Positions 1-5,309 of a stretch of DNA of 5,316 nt are shown one piece after another; the first letter of the stretch is position 1, and each line of letters begins with the position of its first letter. The stretch is from an uncultured bacterium (GTDB lineage Bacteria; Spirochaetota; Brevinematia; DTOW01). Under the pieces are notes generated by a model. It had not been told where the DNA came from, did no database searches, and worked only from the letters and a program-made list of their open reading frames with translations. The position numbers were made by a program, and so were the translations under genes. The DNA is taken from NCBI GenBank assembly GCA_937928175.1, contig CALFVP010000133.1, positions 1-5,316 on the forward strand, written 5' to 3'.

Positions 1-1
1 T

Positions 2-274
2 AGGGGTGTTTACGATGTTTCTTTGATGGTTTCGTGGTTTTATGAGAATGTTGGTAACGTTGGCATTTCGGATGTAGGACAGAATACAAAAATAATTTAC
101 AAAGTTTTGGATAGAAAAGTACTACCTTCGAAAATTTCTGATATTGTTGATAAAATATTTTCTTCTTACCAATTTCTTTATCAAGAAGTTATATATTCTG
201 AGTGGAATAGAATGCTAGAGAAAGAAGCTAATGTTAAGGTGAAAGATATTTCGGAGTTTGCTAAAGAACTTTGA
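2..274 (+). CDS. C-terminal end of an unrecognised protein (5' partial)
   Basis: The reading frame is open from the window edge to a TGA at 272-274, giving about 90 C-terminal residues. An in-frame TTG at 23 and ATG at 26 exist, but the frame continues upstream without a stop and neither has a ribosome binding site. They are more likely internal codons than starts. The visible part is soluble. It has a Gly/Val/Asp-rich stretch (NVGNVGISDVGQNTK) followed by a helical, charged C-terminus (EWNRMLEKEANVKVKD). There is no membrane segment and no motif I can assign to a family. Codons are T-ending (GTT, GGT, GAT), like the other plus-strand genes left of position 3770. The stop directly abuts the stop of the convergent J-domain gene. 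Function unknown; the gene itself is likely real. Confidence 0.7.
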   Translation, partial: RGVYDVSLMVSWFYENVGNVGISDVGQNTKIIYKVLDRKVLPSKISDIVDKIFSSYQFLYQEVIYSEWNRMLEKEANVKVKDISEFAKEL

Positions 275-952
275 TTATTCTATATCTACCAATGATAGCC
301 ACTTTACCCTTATTTTTAGCTCTTTAAGCGCAAATTTTTGTATACCTTTTCTTTTCCTTTTAGTAAGATCTATGTTTATTATTTCCAAATGTTTTATTTT
401 TGGTGGTATCTCTATTTTTACTTCTTCCATTACTGTTATATATCCTGTTCCGTCACATCTGTAACAGTTTCTATTTGATCCAAAACATACGTTACATATT
501 GCTTTAGCGGGAAGTTTTATATTTAGTATTGCTCCTTCTTCTATTTCGTTATCTTTTAAATATACTACTAAATCTTCGCCAAGCTCTTCTAGAAAGTCTT
601 TTCTCGAGAACTTTTTTGATAAATCAAATCCAGCTCTTGATATGTTAAGCAGTGATATTTTGTATTCTATTCTACTTTGAGGTATTACGTTTTTGTTGTC
701 AGTTGAGGTAACTTTGTAAGTTATTTTTTTTCTTGATAAGTATTCTTTATCGTAATTTTCTTTTAGTTTTGGATCAGAAAGTATTTTGTACGCTTCAAGT
801 ATGGTTTTAAAATCTTTTTCATCCTCTTTATTGATGTCTGGATGGTATTTTTTTGCAAGTTGTCTAAATGTACTTTTTATCTTATCAATCGAAGATTCGA
901 ATTCTATTCCCAGTATTTCGTAGTAGTCTTTAAATTCATCTCCATTTTTCAT
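275..952 (-). CDS. J-domain protein with a shortened, single-site DnaJ-type zinc finger
   Basis: Predicted cytosolic Hsp70 (DnaK) co-chaperone of 225 residues. An N-terminal J domain spans residues 9-72: it opens with DYYEILGI, carries the DnaK-activating HPD motif at 37-39, and closes with the usual DPKLKENYD segment. There is no Gly/Phe-rich linker. Residues 127-150 resemble the start of a DnaJ substrate-binding domain. They are followed by one CxxCxG pair of knuckles with cysteines at 153, 156, 163 and 166, the second being CDGTG. Residues 174-195 (EEVKIEIPPKIKHLEII) match the strand that follows the zinc finger in DnaJ. Classical DnaJ is about 370-380 residues with four CxxCxGxG repeats; here half the zinc finger and the second C-terminal domain are missing. 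It is probably a specialised co-chaperone rather than the housekeeping DnaJ. The ATG at 952 is the only usual start codon (ATG, GTG or TTG) before the J domain; AGGT touches it directly, too close for a normal ribosome binding site. Confidence 0.88.
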   Translation of the reverse strand: MKNGDEFKDYYEILGIEFESSIDKIKSTFRQLAKKYHPDINKEDEKDFKTILEAYKILSDPKLKENYDKEYLSRKKITYKVTSTDNKNVIPQSRIEYKISLLNISRAGFDLSKKFSRKDFLEELGEDLVVYLKDNEIEEGAILNIKLPAKAICNVCFGSNRNCYRCDGTGYITVMEEVKIEIPPKIKHLEIINIDLTKRKRKGIQKFALKELKIRVKWLSLVDIE

Positions 953-959
953 ACCTATA

Positions 960-989
960 ATTTTAGTTAATAAAAAACCTTTAAATCAA
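960..989 (-). promoter_or_regulatory. Candidate promoter for the J-domain gene
   Basis: Read on the minus strand, TTGATT (984-989) is followed by an 18-bp spacer and TAAAAT (960-965, five of six matches to TATAAT). Transcription would begin about 1-2 nt before the ATG at 952, so the message would be almost leaderless, in keeping with the absence of a usable Shine-Dalgarno. AT-rich DNA yields promoter-like matches easily, so this is a sequence match only. Confidence 0.4.
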
Positions 990-1007
990 ATCGTTAAGCT
1001 TTGATTT
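983..1007. repeat. Perfect 8-bp inverted repeat between divergent genes
   Basis: AAATCAAA (983-990) and TTTGATTT (1000-1007) form a perfect inverted repeat around a 9-nt spacer, centred in the gap between the J-domain gene and the lipoprotein gene. Each arm contains a TTGATT hexamer reading outward. The repeat may therefore simply be two back-to-back -35 elements, or it may be an operator covering both promoters. The stem is too AT-rich, and lacks a T-tract, for a terminator. Confidence 0.5.
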
Positions 1008-1030
1008 GTTTTGTAATTTTAAATTAAGAT
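1001..1030 (+). promoter_or_regulatory. Candidate promoter for the lipoprotein / beta-barrel operon
   Basis: TTGATT (1001-1006), an 18-bp spacer and TAAGAT (1025-1030) mirror the minus-strand promoter of the J-domain gene. A competing candidate 10 bp downstream is TTGTAA (1011-1016), an 18-bp spacer and GATACT (1035-1040) with an extended -10 TG at 1032-1033. Either would start transcription between about 1037 and 1047, upstream of both possible start codons of the lipoprotein (1056 and 1077). I cannot decide between them from sequence alone. Confidence 0.4.
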
Positions 1031-1076
1031 TTGTGATACTTTAATATTTTTAACAATGCATTATTATATTATATGT

Positions 1077-2120
1077 ATGAAGAAGATTTACGTTTTATTG
1101 ATAATAGTGTTTTTGATATTTTTTTATGGGTGTGTTAACGTTTTTTCTCCTTTGTTTCTTGATCCGTCTAAGGGAGATTTATCTTCTTTGAGTGATGTCA
1201 ATTTTCTTAATTATATGGGTGATTATTACGCAGATATCGGAGATTATGATACCGCTAGAAAGTTTTATCAAAGAGTATTAGAGATAGATCCTAAAAATTC
1301 AAAAGCTCTTATAGGTATTGCCAACTGTGACTTATTCTTAATTATTCCAAGAACTAATATTATTGGCTTTTACCAAAGTATATACAGTAATTTTTCTAGT
1401 TCATCAAATTATCTTGAATTTTTCAATTATTACATAACTAACAGTATATATTTCGATGTTTTTAAAAGTATAAGTATGAATCTTTACGTTGTTATAAACG
1501 GATTGTCTGATGATCTTTCTCTTACAAACGATGGTAATTTGCATTTTAATTTTGCTGTATTTAACAAGATTTACAGTATTTTTGCTTTTTTGGATTCCAG
1601 TTATGATGGTAAAATTGATACTAACGATGAAGTTTACAATTTTGTTGCTGATATGACAAATAGTAACAGTAACGATGTAGATATCATAAATAGATATATA
1701 TTTTATGGAGGATCCATTAAAAAAGCAATGGATTTGTATTTTGCTAAGGCTATTCAGAGTAGGGTATCGTTGATTTTTGTAACGAATAAATTTGTTTCGA
1801 GGGATTCTTCAATAGAGGTAGAAATTTTTAAAGCATTTCAGGATATTGATCTACAAGTAACGAATATTTACACGAATTTTTTAAGATATTACAACTTCTA
1901 TACTACGATGTACAACAGAATGGTATACCTTTTGACGAATAATGGTATTTCGTTTGATATTGCTACTAACATTACTAGGCTTACTAATGCTTTTGGAGAT
2001 AATGTAAGTAATTATGCTAACTTTGATAATAGTGATTTGACTAATATTCTTAATTTATCGGATCCTTCGGCTTGGGATACGCTTACAAATTATTTAGATA
2101 TAAATAGACTTACAAATTAG
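1077..2120 (+). CDS. TPR-containing lipoprotein
   Basis: A predicted lipid-anchored envelope protein of 347 residues. From the ATG at 1077 it begins MKKIYVLL, a typical lipoprotein signal with two lysines, a hydrophobic core and the putative lipidated cysteine at residue 19 (FFYGC). The lipobox is looser than the E. coli type, as in spirochaetes. An in-frame ATG at 1056 would add seven residues ahead of the lysines; neither start has a Shine-Dalgarno, and I prefer 1077 because it gives a normal signal peptide. Residues 44-77 form one clear tetratricopeptide repeat (GDYYADIGDYDTARKFYQRV, then LEIDPKN). The rest is rich in Asn, Tyr, Phe and Ser and unrecognised, with an EF-hand-like loop at 173-184. 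It ends 10 nt before the beta-barrel gene. A TPR lipoprotein beside an outer-membrane barrel suggests a periplasmic scaffold or assembly role, which is inference. Confidence 0.85.
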   Translation: MKKIYVLLIIVFLIFFYGCVNVFSPLFLDPSKGDLSSLSDVNFLNYMGDYYADIGDYDTARKFYQRVLEIDPKNSKALIGIANCDLFLIIPRTNIIGFYQSIYSNFSSSSNYLEFFNYYITNSIYFDVFKSISMNLYVVINGLSDDLSLTNDGNLHFNFAVFNKIYSIFAFLDSSYDGKIDTNDEVYNFVADMTNSNSNDVDIINRYIFYGGSIKKAMDLYFAKAIQSRVSLIFVTNKFVSRDSSIEVEIFKAFQDIDLQVTNIYTNFLRYYNFYTTMYNRMVYLLTNNGISFDIATNITRLTNAFGDNVSNYANFDNSDLTNILNLSDPSAWDTLTNYLDINRLTN

Positions 2121-2127
2121 GGTGGAG
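2121..2127 (+). promoter_or_regulatory. Ribosome binding site that sets the beta-barrel start
   Basis: GGTGGAG lies just after the lipoprotein stop and three bases before the ATG at 2131. It offers GGTG or GGAG pairing to the 16S tail. A GTG at 2122 is in frame but sits inside this site and has nothing comparable upstream, so ATG 2131 is the better start. This is one of the few recognisable Shine-Dalgarno sequences in the window. Confidence 0.6.
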
Positions 2128-2130
2128 AGT

Positions 2131-3327
2131 ATGAGAAGTTTTATTTTAGTTTTGATGTTGTTGTTTTTGTTCGTTGTAGAAGTTGTAGGTGTTGAAGTTA
2201 AAAGTGATGTTGATTCATTTTTTTCATCACCTAGACAGTTATCTTTTGGTGATGTTAAGTTACTTTATCCTTACGATGCTTTAGTATTTCTTAATAATCC
2301 TGGAATTTTATCTTACACAAAGAGTGAAAAATTTTTCTTATTTAAGCTTTCTTTTTATTCTGGTGCTAGAACTGGTTATATTTACGATGTTTTGGGTTTA
2401 TCTTCTTACAACCTTAGTCCTACAGAGTGGATTGGATTTGATTGGAATAGGTTGACAAATGATCTTTTGAAGGATCCTTACGGTATACTTTTGAATTCTG
2501 AACCTGAGGTAGGGTTGTTTGGTCCAATATCTGTTGGGTACGTCGGTAATGGAATAGGAATTTTACTTTTTAACGATTTTTTTTCATCTCTTGATATTAG
2601 ACAGGCACCGGGAATACCTTACGTTGATTTAAAAAGTTTTGCTGAGATTGGTATAACTTTTGGTTTTGGGACTTATTTTGAAATATTGAAGTTCTATACT
2701 TTGCATGTAGGTGTTTCTTTTTCTTATTCTAAAAGGTATAAGTCTCCGTTTTTCTACGGTGGAAGTGCTCTTGAGATAGTGAATTATTATGAAAGAACTA
2801 GAAATGGAATTTATGAATACGATGTTGGTGATTCTTTTTGGGGGAATATAGGAGTTATTTTTGATGATGGAGAGTACTTTAAGTATGCTCTTACCGTAAA
2901 TAACTTCTTTGGTAGGACGTTTCACTGGAACAGAATTTCATATGAAAATGGAAAAGAGATTTTTAGTGGTTATAATTACCTTAGTTATATTCATCCAAGT
3001 ATTTCTTTAGGGATTATGTTTAATACAGAAAAAATACTTTTTATACCTACTTTTTTGTTATCTGATTTTATGGTGGAATTGAATTTAGTTGATGTTGTAA
3101 ACTTTAATGAGTTTTGGTTTAAGAAGTTTAAAGTTGGTTCTGAGATTTCTGTTTTGAGAATAGTCAAATTAAGAGGTGGAATCAATCAAGGATTTCCAAC
3201 GTTTGGTTTTGGTGTTGATTTAGTTTACTTTGCTATTGATTTTGCTTTCTCTCAGTATGAAAAAGGTGCTCTTCCAGGATACCAAAGTATTCAAAATGTT
3301 TCTGTATCTGCTGAAATAAAGTTTTAG
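2131..3327 (+). CDS. Putative outer-membrane beta-barrel protein
   Basis: A 398-residue exported protein. Residues 1-20 form a signal peptide (MRSFILVLMLLFLF core, likely cut after VVG). The mature part opens with a segment like that of FadL/PorV-type and UPF0164-like barrels: a Phe/Gly patch at 38-41, then DALVFLNNPGIL at 49-60, matching their conserved DA...NPAGL signature. The body alternates hydrophobic and polar residues with many Tyr, Phe and Gly, as expected of amphipathic strands, and has no hydrophobic helices after the signal. The end carries GINQGFP (about 350-356) followed by two strands joined at YEKG, and finishes in Phe, the usual terminal residue recognised by the barrel-assembly machinery. 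The family match comes from pattern recognition, not a search. It lies 10 nt downstream of the lipoprotein gene, almost certainly in one operon. Its TAG overlaps the stop of the convergent gene. Confidence 0.8.
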   Translation: MRSFILVLMLLFLFVVEVVGVEVKSDVDSFFSSPRQLSFGDVKLLYPYDALVFLNNPGILSYTKSEKFFLFKLSFYSGARTGYIYDVLGLSSYNLSPTEWIGFDWNRLTNDLLKDPYGILLNSEPEVGLFGPISVGYVGNGIGILLFNDFFSSLDIRQAPGIPYVDLKSFAEIGITFGFGTYFEILKFYTLHVGVSFSYSKRYKSPFFYGGSALEIVNYYERTRNGIYEYDVGDSFWGNIGVIFDDGEYFKYALTVNNFFGRTFHWNRISYENGKEIFSGYNYLSYIHPSISLGIMFNTEKILFIPTFLLSDFMVELNLVDVVNFNEFWFKKFKVGSEISVLRIVKLRGGINQGFPTFGFGVDLVYFAIDFAFSQYEKGALPGYQSIQNVSVSAEIKF

Positions 3328-3770
3328 TATTTTTTACATATATAGTCTGCTACACAGTAAGCTGCAAACGATCTAGGTTTGAAAACAGGTATTAGTCCTT
3401 GTGATGATACATACCCAAAAGCTTCTTTTAAAAACGTGTTCGAAAAATAAGAAGATGAGGAGTTTATATCTAAGTGTACTTCTATAGTTCTATTTTGTAT
3501 GAAGGGATAAATGAGTAAAGCTGTTTCTACTGCTTTATGTACTTCCATCATTACTCTTTGTCTTGTTGATTGTATTCTTTGGGTTTTCTCAACTTTGACA
3601 AATACGTTTGCTCCTCTGGATCTATCGTGGTGTATTACTACTACTGTGGCAAATACACAGTAATCTCTTTTTTGTGATGAATCGCAGCCAATGTATATTC
3701 CTGTATGTGGCGAAGAAGAATTTATAATGGATACTATTTCTTCTAAATTTAATTTCCTAAACATTTTCAT
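3324..3770 (-). CDS. DUF458 / YkuK-family RNase H-like protein
   Basis: A 148-residue cytosolic protein of the DUF458 family (Bacillus YkuK is a member), which is predicted to adopt an RNase H-like fold. The family hallmarks appear in order: IGCDSSQ (27-33), the helix MMEVHKAVETA (74-84), EVHLDIN (97-103), the GYVSSQG turn (119-125) and KPRSFAAYCVAD (131-142). The acidic residues D30, E76, D101 and D142 sit where an RNase H-type metal site would have them, so catalytic function looks intact. The substrate of this family is not established to my knowledge. The start is fixed: an in-frame TAA lies 4-6 nt upstream of ATG 3770, and the only other nearby start is ATG 3764. Neither has a Shine-Dalgarno. 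The length is close to that of typical family members. The stop overlaps the convergent barrel gene by 4 bp. Confidence 0.88.
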   Translation of the reverse strand: MKMFRKLNLEEIVSIINSSSPHTGIYIGCDSSQKRDYCVFATVVVIHHDRSRGANVFVKVEKTQRIQSTRQRVMMEVHKAVETALLIYPFIQNRTIEVHLDINSSSSYFSNTFLKEAFGYVSSQGLIPVFKPRSFAAYCVADYICKKY

Positions 3771-3772
3771 AA

Positions 3773-3801
3773 ATTATTAATAAATTTTGGTTTGCTTTCA
3801 A
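3773..3801 (-). promoter_or_regulatory. Candidate promoter for the YkuK-like gene
   Basis: On the minus strand TTGAAA (3796-3801), a 17-bp spacer and AATAAT (3773-3778) give five of six matches at each hexamer with ideal spacing. The -10 ends only two bases before ATG 3770. The expected transcript start, near 3766, would fall after that codon and just before ATG 3764. That points to leaderless translation from 3764, or to a different promoter. Sequence match only. Confidence 0.4.
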
Positions 3802-3810
3802 TAAATTTTG
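3779..3810. repeat. 11-bp direct repeat with 21-bp period
   Basis: AATAAATTTTG occurs at 3779-3789 and again at 3800-3810. The period is 21 bp, two helical turns, so both copies face the same side of the DNA. The first copy lies in the spacer of the candidate promoter for the YkuK-like gene; the second touches and extends upstream of its -35. A regulator binding site is possible, but the motif is AT-rich and chance cannot be excluded. Confidence 0.45.
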
Positions 3811-3821
3811 AGATCTTCCAG

Positions 3822-3836
3822 CTATGCTTAGCGTAG
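3822..3836. promoter_or_regulatory. 15-bp near-palindrome, possible operator
   Basis: CTATGCTTAGCGTAG is symmetric about the T at 3829 with a single mismatch (T3825 opposite G3833). It is the most GC-balanced spot in the intergenic region and lies between the two divergent genes. It looks like a dimeric-regulator operator. It is short for a structured RNA and has no T-tract for a terminator. Confidence 0.35.
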
Positions 3837-3912
3837 AAAGTACTTGACAATGGATTGAAGTTTTAGATTTGGATTTAAAAAAGATAATTTTGTTTTTTGG
3901 AAAAGAGGTTTT

Positions 3913-3940
3913 GTTTCTTATCTGGAAAGTAGTAAGAAAC
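3913..3940 (+). repeat. Inverted repeat just upstream of the membrane-protein gene
   Basis: GTTTCTTA (3913-3920) and TAAGAAAC (3933-3940) are perfect complements around a 12-nt spacer, 26 nt before ATG 3966. It could form a leader hairpin if transcription starts upstream, or act as an operator overlapping the weak candidate promoter at 3923-3951. The stem is mostly A-T and the following TTTATTAAAA is not a clean T-tract, so a terminator is unlikely. Confidence 0.4.
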
Positions 3941-3951
3941 TTTATTAAAAT
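3923..3951 (+). promoter_or_regulatory. Weak candidate promoter for the membrane protein-thpR operon
   Basis: TGGAAA (3923-3928, four of six matches), a 17-bp spacer and TAAAAT (3946-3951, five of six) would start transcription near 3958, about 8 nt before ATG 3966. The -35 is poor. A perfect TTGACA at 3844-3849 lies further upstream but has no -10 at the right distance. Confidence 0.25.
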
Positions 3952-3965
3952 TCTCTGAGAAGAAG

Positions 3966-4739
3966 ATGTGGGTAAAAGTACTAAAAGAGTTTTTTTGGTT
4001 ATGGTGGGATAACTTCTCAAAAAATATAATAGTAAGCGTTTTAGGGTTTGTAGGGAATATTCCAACGTTATTTTTTACAATGGGTCTTTTTATATTCGTC
4101 AGAATACCAATAGAACCATTACCAAAGCAAGAAGAAATAAACTTATTTTGGATTGTAATATCGGTACTTTTAGGAAGCAGTATATTTTTTCCAACACAGA
4201 TAGGGTTACTTACTGTGGCAAAAAACTTTTCAACAAATACTCATAAAAAGTTTTTTGCAGAATTTTTTCAAGGGATTAAGGAAAATTTATCTAAATCGGT
4301 ATTAGGTACTATTGCAGGAGGTTTAATATACTTTTTAGGAACATTTGCTATGATTTTTTATTCAGTATTTTTTGGAACAAATAACATACTAGGAATAATC
4401 TTGACAGTACTAACGTTTTGGTATATGGTGGTGTTTACGTTGTTTTTTGTGGTGTTATCTTTGTATATTGTCTTTTTCCCTAAAGACAGTATAAGAACTT
4501 CAATAAGTAGATCTTGGGTTATAATGATGGATAATGTTTTTGTAGTGTTTTTAAGTGTACTTACAATAGTACCAATATTTATATTTTCGTTTATAAGTGC
4601 TGTAGGAATGATGTTATTTTATCAAGGACTTGTAAATTCTCTCCTTGTTGCTATGTTTGTAGTGATACTGAGAAAATACAAAATACTTGAAGATATCCAA
4701 GATAATAGAACTATAAAAGATATATTTAGACCTTTCTAG
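3966..4739 (+). CDS. Six-helix integral membrane protein, DUF624/YesL-like
   Basis: A 257-residue inner-membrane protein of unknown function. Hydrophobic segments lie at about 21-45, 61-85, 112-136, 141-171, 191-218 and 221-235, the last two forming a near-continuous pair. The N-terminus is amphipathic and Trp-rich (FFWLWWDNF), followed by an N-I-P turn at 31-33. A basic and aromatic loop (KKFFAEFFQGIKENLSKS, 94-111) precedes the third segment. This order resembles the DUF624/YesL family, where a FF..F...N motif sits in the same place, but the match is by eye and only moderate. There are no obvious catalytic or ion-binding residues and no signal peptide. In-frame stops upstream (3933) leave ATG 3966 as the start, with a weak GAGAAG at 3957-3962. 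Only three bases separate its TAG from thpR, so the two genes are almost surely co-transcribed. Codons favour A-ending forms, unlike the plus-strand genes to the left. Confidence 0.75.
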   Translation: MWVKVLKEFFWLWWDNFSKNIIVSVLGFVGNIPTLFFTMGLFIFVRIPIEPLPKQEEINLFWIVISVLLGSSIFFPTQIGLLTVAKNFSTNTHKKFFAEFFQGIKENLSKSVLGTIAGGLIYFLGTFAMIFYSVFFGTNNILGIILTVLTFWYMVVFTLFFVVLSLYIVFFPKDSIRTSISRSWVIMMDNVFVVFLSVLTIVPIFIFSFISAVGMMLFYQGLVNSLLVAMFVVILRKYKILEDIQDNRTIKDIFRPF

Positions 4740-4742
4740 AGT

Positions 4743-5279
4743 ATGGATAGGCTATTTATAGCAATAGATGTACCAGATAACATAAAAACAAAGTTTTTAG
4801 AAATCACTAAAAAACTTAACTTGTTAGATGCTAAAACAGTACCTTATGAAAATGTACATATTACATTGAAGTTTATAGGTGAAACTACAAAAACTAACGA
4901 TATATTAAACATCCTTGAAAGTGTAAAGTTTAGTAGGTTCTATATCCTAGTAAAAAATGCAGGTGTATTTCCAAATATACGTAACCCAAGAGTTTTTTGG
5001 GTAGGAATAGATGAAAGTAACGAAATAAAACTACTTTTTAATATTATAGAAGAAAAACTAGAAAAAATAAACATACTAAAAGATAGTAGGACATTTTCAC
5101 CTCACATAACATTAGCAAGGTTCAAAAAACCACCGAATATACAAAAGCTTAAGCTACTTTTAGAAGAAAGTGGTAAAGAGTTTGGTCAATTTCTTGTTGA
5201 AGAGTTTGTACTTTACAAAAGTGAGCTTTCTTACCCAAATCCTAAGTATTATCCAATAAAATCATTCCGTTTACTCTAG
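4743..5279 (+). CDS. thpR: RNA 2',3'-cyclic phosphodiesterase (2'-5' RNA ligase family)
   Basis: A cytosolic 2H-phosphoesterase of 178 residues, full length for the family. ThpR enzymes hydrolyse 2',3'-cyclic phosphate RNA ends to 2'-phosphomonoesters and were first described as 2'-5' RNA ligases. Both signature HxT motifs are present and intact: H39-I-T41 in VHITLKFIGE and H121-I-T123 in SPHITLARFK, providing the paired catalytic histidines and threonines. The start RLFIAIDVP, the middle NPRVFWVGI (81-89) and the end LYKSELSYPNPKYYPI are also typical. The start at 4743 lies three bases after the membrane-protein stop with only a weak GAG at 4739-4741, so translational coupling is likely. An intrinsic terminator follows within 10 bases of the stop. 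Isoleucine is mostly ATA (14 of 19) and valine mostly GTA (8 of 10), unlike the barrel gene. Confidence 0.95.
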   Translation: MDRLFIAIDVPDNIKTKFLEITKKLNLLDAKTVPYENVHITLKFIGETTKTNDILNILESVKFSRFYILVKNAGVFPNIRNPRVFWVGIDESNEIKLLFNIIEEKLEKINILKDSRTFSPHITLARFKKPPNIQKLKLLLEESGKEFGQFLVEEFVLYKSELSYPNPKYYPIKSFRLL

Positions 5280-5285
5280 GTTACT

Positions 5286-5309
5286 TAAACCAAAAAATTG
5301 GTTTATTTT
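5286..5309 (+). terminator. Intrinsic terminator after thpR
   Basis: TAAACCAA (5286-5293), an AAAA loop and TTGGTTTA (5298-5305) form a perfect 8-bp hairpin, followed by TTTT and a pyrimidine-rich run to the window edge. It begins seven bases after the thpR stop. The stem has only two G-C pairs, in keeping with the AT-rich genome. The opposite strand has no T-tract, so it should act on plus-strand transcripts only. Confidence 0.75.

Noticed and set aside
258..464. 68-codon open frame on the plus strand
   Set aside because: It lies wholly antisense to the well-supported J-domain gene except for its first bases, has no ribosome binding site, and encodes a low-complexity hydrophobic sequence typical of the reverse of an AT-rich gene.
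2629..2925. 98-codon open frame on the minus strand
   Set aside because: It is antisense to the beta-barrel gene, with a Ser/Ile/Lys-rich product without recognisable motifs. The barrel reading has a signal peptide and family-like ends.
2991..3185. 64-codon open frame on the minus strand
   Set aside because: Antisense to the barrel gene, low complexity and without a start signal.
3844..3849. Perfect TTGACA on the plus strand as a -35 element
   Set aside because: No -10-like hexamer occurs 15-20 bp downstream. The nearest good one (GATAAT, 3883-3888) is 33 bp away.
3913..3950. Intrinsic terminator from the GTTTCTTA/TAAGAAAC hairpin
   Set aside because: The stem has only two G-C pairs, the loop is large and no run of Ts follows. 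It also lies upstream of, not after, a gene on its strand.
3771..3965. dif site or small RNA gene in the skew-switch gap
   Set aside because: I looked for a 28-bp dif-like arrangement with TAA/TTA-type arms around a 6-nt centre and saw none. The near-palindrome does not fit, and no promoter-hairpin-T-tract order supports an RNA gene.
3757..4065. 102-codon minus-strand frame spanning the 3771-3965 gap
   Set aside because: It overlaps the starts of both flanking genes, and the product is Ser/Thr/Lys/Leu-rich with no motif. The gap is better read as a control region.
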